Source: Albula goreensis
Lineage: Eukaryota > Chordata > Actinopteri > Albuliformes > Albulidae
DNA length: 64,000 nucleotides
Reading direction: 5' to 3'
Assembly (NCBI GenBank): GCA_022829145.1
Contig: CM040741.1
Location: 64,140,547-64,204,546 of the forward strand
Under the pieces are notes generated by a model. That model searched no databases. It was given only the letters and a program-made list of their open reading frames with translations, and had not been told where the DNA came from. Each line of letters begins with the position of its first letter. Within the stretch, counting starts at the first letter, position 1. Of this stretch, positions 1-11,229 are shown piece by piece. The translations under genes and the position numbers were made by a program.

Positions 1-617
1 TCGCTTTCGGGTTTTAAAGCGGTCCCACTCTTGGAGTCTAACACAGTGCAACTCTCATATTCCAAGGCGGTCACGTTCTTATATCATAAATCCAGACAAA
101 CCTAGGATTCTGAAGAAATTTTTGTAGAGATTTTTGAGATCTTATTTAAATTATATTTTAAAGCAATAAGAATTTCTCAGTCTTACAGGAAATTCATCCA
201 TGCTTTCCCATGCAGGCTACCTCTTTCCAAAGCAGTACAATTCCTTTATTTCAAAGCAATCGGATTCTTCAATTATAAAGCAATGCAAATGTAATATTCT
301 GGAGAAATGTGATTTTTTAAATTATTTTAAATTAATCATATTTTAGATCTTAATGCAAAATGCTCTTGTGCAGTTGAACCCAGATTCTAAACCCATCAGA
401 CCTTATTTCTCTAAAACTGTCTGATTCTTAGATCTGTCAGAAGGTAGACATGTGCAACACAGTGTTTTATGTATATTTATATACACAAACATGCATGGAT
501 GTCTACAGCTTTGGCAGTGATGATAATTATGAGTAAGATGGTAAAGGTGAATAGTCTTACCCATGTTCTCTTTACCATGTTCCAGCAGAAGGGGGTGTCA
601 GAGCTTGTTATTGCTGG
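1..617. other. AT-rich unique DNA, nothing recognised
   Basis: This stretch is AT-rich with no long open frame and no repeat that I recognise. Short stretches such as 'aaagcaat' recur several times in the first 300 bases, which may be the remnant of an old tandem array, but no clear period is visible. Confidence 0.4.
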
Positions 618-765
618 GGTGCCAGTGCAGTTTAATGGCTAGGGAGCTGTGCTTGTGGCTCAGTGGTTGCCAGCTCAATTCCCAAATAGGGCACAGCTGC
701 TACACACATGAGCATGGTACCTCACCTGAGTTGCCTCCGTAAGTACCCATTGTAAAATGCACATT
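618..765 (+). repeat. tRNA-derived SINE copy
   Basis: The 5' half is tRNA-like: an A-box-like segment (TGTGGCTCAGTGG, about 655-667) is followed by a degenerate B box (GCTCAATTCCC, about 672-682). The 3' part (GGTACCTCACCTGAGTTGCCTC, near 716-737) is the body of a SINE type widespread in fish, as I recall it. The same order of segments occurs on the minus strand at 11,230-11,356, which supports a repeat rather than a tRNA gene. The B box has lost the invariant G of GGTTC, so Pol III activity is unlikely. Boundaries are approximate and no target-site duplication was found. Confidence 0.65.
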
Positions 766-2029
766 TTAACACACTTACTCAGCAATACTGTCATTTGGAA
801 ATGAAGACTTTAGGTCCAAGGCAGATCCTCTCTGAGTGACAATGCTACCTGCACACAAAATAGTCACCCTGGTTCCATCAGTAATTTATACCAAGTTTAA
901 ATTCCTCTGTCCTTTCCTTTAAAAAAAAAAAAAAAAAGAAAGAAAAATTGCTCAGACAATGACAGCAACCCGTACTGTATCGCAGTAGTTCACCAGGGAC
1001 CTTTTTTATTCCTCTGTGCCTATCAAATGATTTCTATCTCAGGCTTAGCTGAGATGTTTGTGGAAATGATCTTCCTCACTGGAGTGAGTAGGCACAGGCA
1101 GGGCTGTGGCTGTGTGTTCTGCCTGTGAAATAAAAAAGGAACTGAAGTCACATTCATCTTTGCAAGAAAGGAGGAACATCTAGTGGGCAATTTGGTTATT
1201 TTGGAGACAGATGTATGACATTACTTGGTGACTGTTTTTAAGCAGAAATGAGCTGAAGATATATCTATACATTTTTATATTTAAGAGAATACATACTTAC
1301 ATACATCAAGACAAAAACCATATAAAAATCATTTTTGAGGATAGTTCAAAATTTCCCTTCCCAAGGTCTTATGTCCCTTGTGGTTCTCATTTAAGGCAGG
1401 GACAGCAGTCAAGACACTGTTCTGCTTTTGTTGCCATTCAATTAACACGTTCATTTACTTTGAAGTGTGTGGTCCATTTTCCATAACTGCAAAGCTTACG
1501 AGCAGACTGCAGAGCTCATCGATTTGAGATATTCAGCTAAACGCTTCTGCTGAAGGGATATGAATTCACTGGCTTTATAAGGTGTTGTAAAGTGTTTGTT
1601 CTGTCCAATATGTGCTCTCTATGCTACATAGTAGTACACAACCTATTTGTGTTGGGTCATTGTACTTCCAACTGCTCACGATGCTCCTCGACCCCTGCAT
1701 TGTAAACGAACTTACAAAATAGTACAATTCTTGCATTATGCATTAACCAATTCACTACACTACAAAAATGTTACACCAATTTGCTCTTGCACATTGTTTT
1801 GGTTATTTTGGGAGCAAGCAAAATTAATTATACTTTACCAATGGCATACAACTGTTATTTGCCATCTTCTTTTGGATTGGTATTTTAAATTTTTGGAAGC
1901 AAGACAATTCATAAATCAGTGTTGTAAGCCTGAGAAACTCCATAATCACGTGACAAATGTGTATGAAGCTGTCATTGCTAAGATAGTCACCCATCTTTTC
2001 CTGGTGCCAGTTTGGTTTTTCGAGAGCAT

Positions 2030-2030
<1 letters not shown>
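766..2030. other. Unique DNA without recognisable gene
   Basis: There is an A tract near 921-936 and otherwise unremarkable AT-rich sequence. The 180-codon plus-strand frame beginning at 1,647 runs into the CA repeat and codes for a His-Thr tail there, so I do not treat it as a gene. Confidence 0.4.

Positions 2031-2068
<38 letters not shown>
2031..2068. repeat. (CA)n microsatellite
   Basis: This is an uninterrupted run of about 19 CA dinucleotides. A shorter CA run follows at about 2,111-2,129. Such runs are typical of fish intergenic DNA and are likely polymorphic in length. Confidence 0.97.
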
Positions 2069-2072
<4 letters not shown>

Positions 2073-2130
2073 AGCTTTCTCATCCACTCACATAAGCATA
2101 AGCATTCTTACACACACACACACACACAAA

Positions 2131-3214
2131 CAAACAATATTATCTTAAGCAAATACAATACACGCACACATACTCAGATCCATGACTGAGACAGTACCTA
2201 CAGTACTGTACATGTTTTTCACAGTTGCTCATATCATGCTATATCCCTCTGCCCTGTGCGCTTGCTGGCTATCTCCCTCAGGCCCTGTAGCCCCTTCCCT
2301 TTCACACACAGCTTTTGTCATCACTGCAGTCTATTCTAGTGAAAAAACACAGATCAGACGTTTGGTTCATTGTCAGACTTGGGGGGAAACAGTTACCCTC
2401 TGATGGTGGTGATGGTGGTTTTACCAACCACGGTTTGCTCAGAGAGACCGACCACATTGTGGACTTCACCTGTGTGGGTCATCACCAGGGGCAACACATA
2501 CCACTTTATCAAGCAAACAATTAACGGCTTCAGCCAAGATGATACAGCAAGTTATTTACAGCAAGGGATAGTGTAATCGTAAGTTTTCAGTTATAGCTTT
2601 GTACCAAGATGAGGTATTCAAATTATTCAAAAAACAGATGGAGGTAAAAATGTCAGAATATTACCATCATTGCTCCCATCTGACATGATTACTGTAGTCA
2701 GGTTGACCAAAAATGGCTTTAAGCAGTGAGAGGCCAAAATGGTACCAATGTATGGTGTCGTAACAGGAAATAGAATCATCATATCTTGCTGACAGCTCAT
2801 AGTTATTCAGTCCAACTGAACCACACACACAATCCCATTACTACTTTACGGAATTGCAATTGTGTGTGTGCACGTAGTTTAGATTGCAGAAAAAGACTTT
2901 TTCTTAATAATTTATAAATTATTAATAATGAATTATACTTTACTATGCTACCTCTCTATGACAACTTGTAACTATAACATGCGAGTAGCTAGGGTGGGCT
3001 TAAACAGAAAAATTGTGGCTGACTATTGTCATTGTACACCAACACACACTGCAGCTTAGAATGATGCAGCCAGTGTCTCTGTTTCATAGTCTGCACTTGT
3101 GGGAAGCACAAAATGTTACACTTTGCCATCTAGCAGAAACTCTTATTACCATTACATTATATTTAATTTAGAAGATGCCAGTATCCAAACAAATTACACA
3201 GCTTAAATTTTTCT
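2131..3214. other. Unique DNA, nothing recognised
   Basis: Short overlapping open frames at 2,182-2,576 show no recognisable protein. An AT-rich patch near 2,900-2,945 contains repeated TTAATAAT-type sequence. No motif cluster stands out. Confidence 0.35.
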
Positions 3215-3215
3215 C

Positions 3216-3362
3216 AGTTTACACAGATATATGTTTTTGCTGAGGAAATTCAGCTGAATTAAGGGTGCTAAATCAGTAGTAAACATGGGAATTGAACCTG
3301 CAACCTCAGGGTTACTGGCCTAATTAGCAGCCCATGCTGCAAGCCCAAGTAATAAACCTGCT
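3216..3362 (-). repeat. tRNA-derived SINE copy, minus strand
   Basis: Read on the minus strand, a tRNA-like segment ends in the B-box-like GAGGTTGCAGGTTCAATTCC (about 3,290-3,309). A tail resembling the body of the SINEs at 618 and 11,230 follows (TTAATTCAGCTGAATTTCCTCAG, lower coordinates). The B box GGTTCAATTCC differs from the Pol III consensus GGTTCGANTCC at one position. The CCA-like end and cloverleaf of a functional tRNA are absent, so this is a retroposon. Confidence 0.6.
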
Positions 3363-4689
3363 TCTCATGGGCCCTATTTATAACAGTTAATATTCAAAAT
3401 CCGTTAAACCTTTTTTATAATTTATATGCTGTATACAGCAAGTATCTACTGTATCCTCCTGAGCTGTAAGTTTGTATGTAATCACAGGTATATTTATATT
3501 TAATACTGCAGGATTGTGTTTTGAAATATTTCAAGATATTGCCATGTACCTTCTGGAATTTCTTAAAAGATATTAGTGTCACCAGTCTGTTGTGATGAGT
3601 GGAGATGCTTCAATGTTTTTTAAATTAATTTCCAAACAAATGCTGAATTTTTATTTGTTGTGGTTATTGGCTCACCGTCATTGCATGAAGAATCACATGA
3701 AGGAAGGCACGGCCCGTGCTGCCAGTACAGAACCCATCCCTTAAATCTGACAAATAAAATTCAAACATTTTTATTTGGCTCATGTCATTCTTACAGTTTG
3801 GAGTAATGCTTCAGGATGGGGTGCCAATAGGCCCATAAACACTCCCTATCGCTTTAAAGATGTACCGTTGCCGGACATTTTCAAAGTGCCAGTGTGCTTT
3901 AAGGCTATTTATCATTTGCTTTACTGCCTTTCTTGCACCAATGTGTTGTCTTCAAATGTAGAGGCTATCACCTTTATTTAAGATATATTACTTTCATTGG
4001 TATCAAACAGGTCTTTGCAATGGAGAGGCTTTGGAGGAGAGGTGTACATTCTGCATTTTATAAGTGTTGTGTTTCATCTCCATTGACTTTGCTACCAATA
4101 CGCCTCTCGCCGGAGGCCATTGACATTCACTGCTATGATTTCATTCATTGTCCTTCATAGTTGAAATAATATATGAAAGTCATGAAGGATTTAGGAGATT
4201 TTTATTGAACCAAAACTCAGATGAAGAAAAAAAGCTAGCTACAGAGGGCAAGAATCTATCAATAGATATGAATAAGAGAGAGAAATCTGGTCTGTTTGCC
4301 CTTCACAGCTTTTAAGCTTGAGGACAATGGAAGCACCTGATCATAAAAAGTATATATGTTGAATTTGACTGAATTTCTACATCAGCGCAGTACTTGAATT
4401 TGTCCATTACATTTGAAAACTCTTCAACATTCAACAACCCTTGCTTCTATTCATAAATCTCAAACTCGGCTGTACCATTGACTCATTCCATTAAAGCTAT
4501 GAGAATATATTTCAATGACTGCCAGGAACTTTGATTTTTACACTTGATTATGATGTTCTGCTGAATTTAAGAGAGGTGGGCTTTTTTTGACTTTAGCTCT
4601 GGTCAAATGGAGGGCAAAAATTAAGTACAATTGGAGAGTAGTATTTGTTCTGAGTGGACATTACACATACATGCGCACACACGTGCACA
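3363..4689. other. Unique AT-rich DNA
   Basis: No gene, strong motif cluster or recognised repeat is visible. Short open frames at 3,775-4,160 do not resemble any known family. Confidence 0.35.

Positions 4690-4777
<88 letters not shown>
4690..4777. repeat. Long (AC)n microsatellite
   Basis: This is a pure run of roughly 44 AC dinucleotides without interruption. The overlapping 'proteins' made of alternating Thr and His are artefacts of this run. Pure arrays of this length are prone to length mutation and can adopt Z-DNA. Confidence 0.98.
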
Positions 4778-4779
<2 letters not shown>

Positions 4780-5639
4780 TAAGCTTTATGACATACACAT
4801 ACATTTTTGTGTGTTACTTGTGTAAATGGCCTGTGTAAATGCAGGATGGGCCAGGGCTAGGTGTGGTTTGGCCTCTCTTGTTGCCACATGACTCTCACCC
4901 AGGTCAAGCAGTGTAGCATGAATTTATGATTTACCCCATCTGTTTATTTAACATTTAACTTTATGTTAGGCACAAATTTAATAATGTATTAGCACAATAA
5001 TCCATTTAGCCACTTTGTCTCATCGATATTTGGTATGACATGCTTTAACAGAGCAACCGCTTGTGTAACAAAATCTTTTTCTGTAGGTTGTGGTAAAGAT
5101 CAGCTGAGTGTGCTTTTAATGTATTTATTTAGTAGTTTATTCATATGGTACAAGCACAGGATGTACTGATACAATGCAATTGCAGTACTCGATGTACATT
5201 CGTAACCAAAGCAAATTTCCAACGCCTGTCTGCATATCGTATGTATTGACACCTATATGGTGCTTGCAGATTTCACGCTCATGCAGCAGAGATTGCCCTG
5301 CACACATCTCTGTGTAATAAGAGGGAGAAAAATGACTCCTCTTATGCATTCATTTAGCAATTCATCTGTTTCTGTATTAATGATTGTGTGGCACGGGATG
5401 CCTGGAACTGAAGCACTGCTAAAGTAGAGAATTATGCCGCTTTACATGAAAGAGCGAAAGCTCAGTTACAACTCTGTTCTGTGGCTCCTTGTGTTCAACA
5501 GGGCTTTCAGTACTAAAAACACACACAAAGATACACAAAAATAAAAGGGCAGAATGGAATTGATGGCAACATAAAAAAAAAAAAAACTGCATCGTCTCAT
5601 AGAGCACATGCAGCACGGCAGCCATAATGCCTGATTTTG
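4778..5639. other. Unique DNA upstream of the CpG-rich block
   Basis: Moderately AT-rich, with an A tract at about 5,573-5,585. No gene or repeat was recognised. It lies immediately upstream, on the plus strand, of the promoter-like block. Confidence 0.35.
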
Positions 5640-6180
5640 ACCTGGATTCAACGAGCTACCCTGGCGTTCTCACGGCACTCTGCCAGTCAGCCAATCGCGG
5701 CTCTCCTCCCTGCCCGGCCATACGGCACTCTGCCAGTCAGCCAATCCCGGCTCTCCTCCCTGCCCGGTCTCCCCTGAACGGAGGAGCACGTGCAGCGAAT
5801 TGCGTCTGACCCCCCTCCAACCCCCACCACACCCCACTCTCTACTGCACCCAGCTCTCCCTGCGCTGCTGCTACGGCGACCGCTACTGCGGATGCTAGCG
5901 CGACTGCGTGGAGAGCTGAACTCTCACACTGAGACATGCGGCCGATTGGCTCACGGATTCCGCCAGCCCCCGACCCGTCGATCTTGCTTCGCTGCGGGAT
6001 CAGCTGCACCAGAGGCACCAGCATAACCGCCAGCGTGAGCCAGTCCTCTGGATATGTCCCCAACGCAACGGCGTCGCTAATAATTAGATTACAGCATCCT
6101 CGATTATCACACCAGCCGCATGCAAAAGCAGCTCTCGCCTCTGCTTCTGACACCCACCCACCAACAGTAAACACCATGAC
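5640..6180. promoter_or_regulatory. CpG-rich promoter-like block with three CCAAT boxes
   Basis: Base composition changes abruptly from AT-rich to GC- and CpG-rich. Two CCAAT boxes on the plus strand (5,691-5,695 and 5,741-5,745) lie exactly 50 bp apart, and an inverted CCAAT (ATTGG, 5,943-5,947) follows. CCAAT boxes in this kind of context are typical NF-Y sites of TATA-less CpG-island promoters; no TATA box is evident. An ATG in a good context at 6,177 opens a frame that stops after four codons, as expected of 5' leader sequence. Transcription direction cannot be decided: a 146-codon minus-strand frame spans the block but looks like a GC-driven open frame. An enhancer island is the main alternative. 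Confidence 0.4.
5672..5767. repeat. 50-bp tandem duplication carrying CCAAT boxes
   Basis: Two direct copies start at 5,672 and 5,722. Over about 46 bp they are nearly identical, with one clear substitution next to the CCAAT box (CGCGG versus CCCGG). Each copy contains one CCAAT box, so the duplication doubled a likely NF-Y site. The high identity indicates a recent event or gene conversion. Confidence 0.9.
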
Positions 6181-6349
6181 TGAAAGCTAGACAAGTACAA
6201 AATAGCATGAAATAAATAGGCCGGCCCTTTCTCTCTCTCTTTAGTCATGTTTTCTCAGGTCATTTCACCTTAGGCTCTGATTAGAATGCACAGAGCAAAG
6301 TCCCCTGAACCTCTTCAGCAACGGAACATTCCCTTACGCTCATTAGTTT

Positions 6350-6386
6350 GGGGAGTGGGGCGGGGTGGGGGGTGGTTGGAGGGGGT
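6350..6386 (+). other. G-quadruplex-type G tract
   Basis: Five runs of four or more G are separated by one to nine bases, which fits the intramolecular G-quadruplex pattern on the plus strand. It lies about 170 bp beyond the CpG-rich block, where G4 motifs are common near promoters. Formation in cells is inference. Confidence 0.55.
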
Positions 6387-6554
6387 GTCTGGGAAAAGGA
6401 GCAGAGCAGGGAACCCAGGCGGCGGCCCAGAAGGCCCCACTGCGAGCGTGGCCCGCACCCACCGTCATAGGAGTCATGGGAATGAAAACCGCCAGGGTTC
6501 AAGGTCACAGTGCAAGGCACTCAGCTGCTGCTGTGGGCTGCATTGTCTGGCCTT

Positions 6555-6640
6555 GCCTCGCTCTCTCTCTCTCTCTCGGTCTCTCTCTCTCTCTCACTGT
6601 CTATCTTCCTGCCTCCCTCCCTCTCTCTCCCCTTTCTCCA
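6555..6640. repeat. CT-rich polypyrimidine microsatellite
   Basis: Two (CT)n runs (about 6,560-6,577 and 6,580-6,595) are separated by CGGT and followed by a CCTCCCTCC polypyrimidine tract that continues loosely to about 6,677. The plus-strand open frames over it code for Leu-Ser repeats and are not genes. Confidence 0.85.
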
Positions 6641-6779
6641 CTCACTCAAGCATTTTTCTTCTCCATTTCTTCCTTTCTGGGGAAACTAGAAAAGAGCAGG
6701 ACAGTTGATACCATTGCACTTTGCCAGTGGTCCCCCTCTCCGTCTCCCAGGAATGGCATAGCCATATGAATCTATTTTA

Positions 6780-7493
6780 TAATAGACTTAGGGAAGCAAA
6801 AGGTAAACGGTTTTTAGGATAAAAAATATCAGGGTGTTTTGTTCCATTATAGAAATGTGGGGTTAAGGTTACTCTCAACGTTATTTTTTGGGGAACAATT
6901 TAGGATAAAGATGTAGTCTGGCTGTTTTAGGCAGTTTTAGTCCTCATCTTGCTTAATTCGTTACATGGGTGAGGGATCCTGTGCGTTTATGAGAAATTGT
7001 TGTTTCATCCACATGAAGCGACACATGTTTGGCTTGTTTTTCTGTGTCAGAATTTACACAGAAATGTGGGTGGAATTGAAGATCGTGGTTAAATCCAGAG
7101 GATGATTGAGGCTCTGGTGGGTGTTAGGTGAAAGGGGCCTTTGGGGGCGTTAGGGGGTAACAGAAAATGGTAACAGAATAGCTGTTAGTTAGGAAAGCAA
7201 TAGCCAGTGGGGCAGAGGGGAGCGAGAGCGCTGCGGCGTGGGTCTGGGACAAGGCTGTGATTAGCTCCATTGTTGGAGGTCTTTTCAGCTTCATTGGCCC
7301 CAAAGAATAGCTCTCTAACGAGTCTATCCAAGCTTGCCAGAACTTTGTATGGAAGAAAAACAAAGTGATAGTGGCCTAGCAGGGATAGGAGGTCCAGCAG
7401 GGCGACATGGAAGGCTTCCCCATATGGCCTCCTTGTTCTGTGGACCAAGACTAGACTTTCTCATCTACATCATTTTCACTTTGCAATTGGGAT
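6780..7493. other. Unique DNA, nothing recognised
   Basis: No recognisable gene or repeat. Two overlapping minus-strand open frames at 7,124-7,448 show no family resemblance. Confidence 0.3.
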
Positions 7494-7632
7494 AGACACA
7501 TAGACACACACAGACACGTATTCCCACACGCATGCATGTACTCAACACACGCACACACTCACACACACAGAGAGTCAAGCACACACACGCACACACACAC
7601 ATGCACACACACACACACGTAAAACACACAGA
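7494..7632. repeat. Degenerate CA-rich microsatellite
   Basis: CA dinucleotides are interrupted by GACACA, GCATGCATG and CAGAGAG variants. It looks like an old, diverged array compared with the pure run at 4,690. Confidence 0.85.
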
Positions 7633-7901
7633 CAGATTCATAAGCATGTTCATGTGTGGCTCGTAGCATCTAATTAAAATTTGACACTGTCATTTGTTTT
7701 TAAAAAGGCGCACAAATTATTTTGTACACCTTTTTAAAAACACACTAGGGGGTTCCAATGTCAGCTTTTTTCAATAATAAAAGCATATAAATAGCTTTCC
7801 TTAAAACTGTTTTGCATCATTTTTGGGAAAAGACAGCATTTTTATGTTATGACATATCTGCACTTTGAAGTATAACTAGGCATTTATTGCTGGTTTATTA
7901 T

Positions 7902-8328
7902 GTGTGTGTGAGTGTGTACGTTTGTGCATGCATGCAAGTGTGTGTGTGTGTGCACACATGGGTGCATGTCTATGTGTGTGTGTGTGTGTGTGTGTGTGAG
8001 CACATGGGTGAATGTCTGTGTTTGTGTGTGTGTGCACACATGGGGGCATGTCAGTGTGTGTGTGTGCACACATGGGTGCATGTCTATGTGTGTGTGTGTG
8101 TGTGTGCACACATGGGTGCATGTCTATGTGTGTGTGTGTGTGTGTGTGTGTGCACACATGGGTGAATGTCTGTGTTTGTGTGTGTGCACACATGGGTGCA
8201 TGTCTATGTGTGTGTATGTGTGTGTGTGCACACATGGGTGCATGTCTATGTGTGTGTGTATGTGTGTGTGTGTGAGCACATGGGTGAATGTCTGTGTTTG
8301 TGTGTGTGCATGCACACATGGGTGCATG

Positions 8329-8376
<48 letters not shown>

Positions 8377-8446
8377 TATGGGTGAATGTCTGTGTTTGTG
8401 TGTGTGCGCACACATGGGTGCATGTCTATGTGTGTGTGTATGTGTG
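7902..8446. repeat. 12-unit TG-rich minisatellite
   Basis: The anchor ACATGGG (or CTATGGG once) occurs at 7,956, 8,002, 8,038, 8,070, 8,110, 8,156, 8,190, 8,232, 8,278, 8,316, 8,376 and 8,412, giving unit lengths of 32-60 bp. Two unit types occur: type A continues TGCATGTCTATG and type B continues TGAATGTCTGTGTTTG. The (TG)n linkers vary in length and account for the period variation. Most units carry a self-complementary GTGTGCACAC-type junction. The Cys/Val and His/Thr open frames over this block are artefacts. Direct repeats separated by low-complexity linkers exclude a CRISPR array. Confidence 0.93.
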
Positions 8447-8780
8447 TAGCTATCTCTGCTTGTTTGTTGTTTAGCCTGTCTGACGCTCAGTTAAAGAGAC
8501 ATCTACCCTCAAATTCAGTGGAACAAAGAGCTCAGGGCTATGCTTCGGCCTCCGTGTCCTGACAGGATCAGATCTGACATCTCAACTTTAGCTTAAACAA
8601 AGAAATCTGCCACAGATTTCACCAGATTCCTAATCCAGCTCGGGGACATGCGACTGGAGCTTCCCCTGAATTCCTCCACACATCTGCTCAATGAGATATG
8701 TGAATGTGGGGTACAGAGGGGTAAACCAGGACAGGCCCACTGGATCCACTACACTGCTGTACATTAGATAGCACTGGTGC

Positions 8781-8782
<2 letters not shown>

Positions 8783-8815
<33 letters not shown>
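8783..8815. repeat. (TG)n microsatellite
   Basis: This is a pure run of about 16 TG units, about 340 bp from the end of the larger TG-rich minisatellite. Confidence 0.96.
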
Positions 8816-8818
<3 letters not shown>

Positions 8819-9099
8819 GTGGGTGGGTGGGTTATCAGTAGGGGGTTGACCTTGGTGACTCCCGGGGGTTTAAGGCTAATTGTTTTTGTTGGGGTGGGAA
8901 ACGGCCCCTGAAGTCCAGCACAGTGTCCCACACCGGCGTGGGTTCAGTAACTGAGCCGCCCTGAAAAAGATGAGCCCATTTTGTGGTCACACAGCAGGAT
9001 GGAACGCCACCCATTCTGCTCCCCCGAAAAACTGTCATGCAGAACAACTTCATTGTGCCAAATTGAAGTTGAAAGCAAAGCAAAGGGCTGGGAGAAGGA

Positions 9100-9101
<2 letters not shown>

Positions 9102-9132
<31 letters not shown>
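9102..9132. repeat. (GA)n microsatellite
   Basis: About 15 GA units sit within a purine-rich tract that continues as GGGGAGGGG. Pure purine strands of this kind can form triplex DNA. Confidence 0.93.
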
Positions 9133-9135
<3 letters not shown>

Positions 9136-9365
9136 AGGGGTAGGCCGAAAGGAGCTCACCCTGTCAGAGCATGGCAGAGCGCACCCCAGGCCCCGAGACG
9201 GGCCGAATAAAAGACCGCGGGCCCCCTGGCCCCCGTCCCTGCCGAACACAGCGCATTGTTTAATTCTGAAAGTGAAAGAAAAAACATAAATGGGATGTAA
9301 ATTTATTAAAATGGATTCCAGGAATTCCCAGCCTCAAAAAAAAGTTTTGTTTTTTTTTTTTGTAT

Positions 9366-9448
9366 GGGAGATGGGGGGATGGGGGGTGGGGTGTTTCTCT
9401 CATCTCCTTTCTGGATCACCACCCCCCCAGCCCCCACCCCCAAACCCC
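9366..9448. other. Opposed G4-type tracts
   Basis: The plus strand has four G runs (3, 6, 6 and 4 G) at 9,366-9,391. About 30 bp later it has four C runs (7, 5, 5 and 4 C) at 9,422-9,448, which are G runs on the minus strand. Both strands therefore carry a G-quadruplex pattern close together, and the two tracts could also pair with each other as a hairpin. A T tract lies just upstream (about 9,350-9,361). Confidence 0.5.
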
Positions 9449-9740
9449 TGGTGTCACATCGGCAGTACGACGCCCTGATCTTTTCATTTGATTTTTTATT
9501 TATTTTTCGGCCAGTAGAGATTCGGCAGTGAGTAATGCTGGGCAGATTTCTCGTGAGTGCTGAGGTAAAGCGATGTTTTAACAGCCTCCCCTTCCCCGGC
9601 CCATGCCCCACGCTCCCTCCATCCTGTCCAGCCCAAACAGTCCTCCAGCAGGGTCTCAGCTCCAGCACACAAAGCCCATGCTAATTCCAGTCAGGGTTTT
9701 TTTTCCCTTTTCATGTAACGACACCACTATTCCTCTTGTA

Positions 9741-9763
9741 CACAAAAAAAAAAAAAAAAAAAA
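9741..9763. repeat. Poly(A) tract
   Basis: This is an uninterrupted A run of about 20 bases. It could be the tail of a decayed retroposon, but no SINE body is recognisable upstream, so a simple homopolymer is as likely. Confidence 0.8.
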
Positions 9764-10004
9764 CGGTGATGTGTGCCCACAGTTTCTCTCTGCCTGTGGG
9801 ACAGATTCATTGAATGTTCACGAAACACCTCCCTCCCCCCCACACATACACACACACATGCACACACACCCACACGCTCTCAGATTGTGGATCCTGATCC
9901 TGCTTTAGAGGTTAACCGGTGGATCTTGAGTTTTGCTGAAAGTGTGATCTGGGAAGGAGAAGCTCGGCTGAGGCAAATCTGAGGGACTTTTTTTTTCCCA
10001 GAGT

Positions 10005-10335
10005 GCCGTGGGGCTCAACAATAGGCCAGCTCTGTCCATTGTATCCTCGCGTGTTTCCCATGAGAGCCTGAGCGAAGTGTATCAGCTTTCCTCACGTGGG
10101 CGTTTATGTCCATCGGAGGAGGGAGGCGCTACTCTGCCAAGGCGACTCGCTTGCCAGATCTGACATGTGTGATGCGGACTCAAAACGACCCGGAAACCGC
10201 CAAAAAAACAGCCTCCAGCTATCATCCTCCACATCAGATCTTACTGGCAGCATAAGTAGTTTATGTTAGGAATTAATCGGCCATTATGTGCCTTTAACCT
10301 GCATCGTTGCATGTTAGGACATCTATTCACTTAAC
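10005..10335. promoter_or_regulatory. Candidate regulatory island (SOX-like sites)
   Basis: This block is unique, balanced in base composition and richer in CpG than its surroundings. It holds two SOX-type cores (ACAATAG near 10,018 and CCATTGT near 10,036) and a homeodomain-type TTAATCGG near 10,273. It has no open frame. It looks like a conserved noncoding element, but conservation could not be tested. Confidence 0.27.
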
Positions 10336-11229
10336 TCGATTTCAACTGGTATTTAAGACAGATGAATGATGTCTTGATTTGATTGACCCACACATACGCT
10401 ACCATGCCTTTCCTGCCCTGCTAAATCAGATGACAACAAGCGAAAAAATATTCTCAAATTCTTGTCTATTTTATTCAACAAAGCTGTCAGTGGAGAATCT
10501 CCTCCTGTCAATAGCAACCTTTAATGTTGAGTAAACTCTAAATCAATATACCCTCATTCTAAAATGCACAGCACTGGTAGTTTTTTGCAATCCAATACAA
10601 TGTCAAGGGCTGCCGTAAAGACAAGCACTGTTCTTGAAACTGTCATAATCAGTAAGGGAAATAAATAATGGAGAGTCCACTGAACACTGTGTGGCTGACT
10701 GCAGTATGTCAGTGAATGCATGTGCCTGCGTGCAAATGTGTGTGCGTATAAACATGGGCTACATGACAACATGTACTTTTCTGGCCCAAGGAACATCAGC
10801 GCAAACAAACGGAGAGCACTGTAACCATCTGCTCATGTAAAGAGCAGGCTTGCAATCCTTCCCACACATCTGTTCCGCCGGCGCACCGTACTTCTGGAGC
10901 CACAGGGGGTGGGCACTCAAAAGTACAGAGGTAACTATGTTCAAACGGGGCTTCAATGTGGCACTTTGTTCCGTTGTAACTGGACGCCGCACTGATGTGT
11001 TTGATCCTCCGTGTTTGAACTGAAAAGGCTTTTAAACTGCAAGATAAGCCGAGGTCAGAGGACGGACTCAGCCCCTGCTTCGGAGCAGGAGAGAGGCTGA
11101 TGGGATACCTGTTGTACAGGGATCCGATTGTCTGGTGGGGCAAAAGTCTCAGAGCTTAGTTTGAGTGGATGGCTAGGAAAAAGAGTGAAAAAAGTAAGAG
11201 ACAACTTACATTTTTCCTCCCCATCTGCC

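Noticed and set aside
618-690. Functional tRNA gene
   Set aside because: A and B boxes are degenerate, no cloverleaf closes, and a SINE body follows. The same applies at 3,300, 11,300, 40,700 and 53,815.
4587-4838. Thr-His repeat protein frames
   Set aside because: They lie over the pure AC microsatellite and have no other support.
5737-6177. 146-codon minus-strand frame in the CpG-rich block
   Set aside because: Low-complexity Ala/Val/Gly-rich translation without recognisable domain. GC-rich DNA yields long frames by chance, and the frame crosses the 50-bp tandem duplication.
7902-8446. CRISPR array
   Set aside because: Spacers are low-complexity TG runs, repeats are not constant in length and the DNA is vertebrate.
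7876-8474. Long His/Thr and Cys/Val open frames on both strands
   Set aside because: They are translations of the TG/CA minisatellite. Alternating dinucleotides lack stops in several frames, so length is no evidence for coding.
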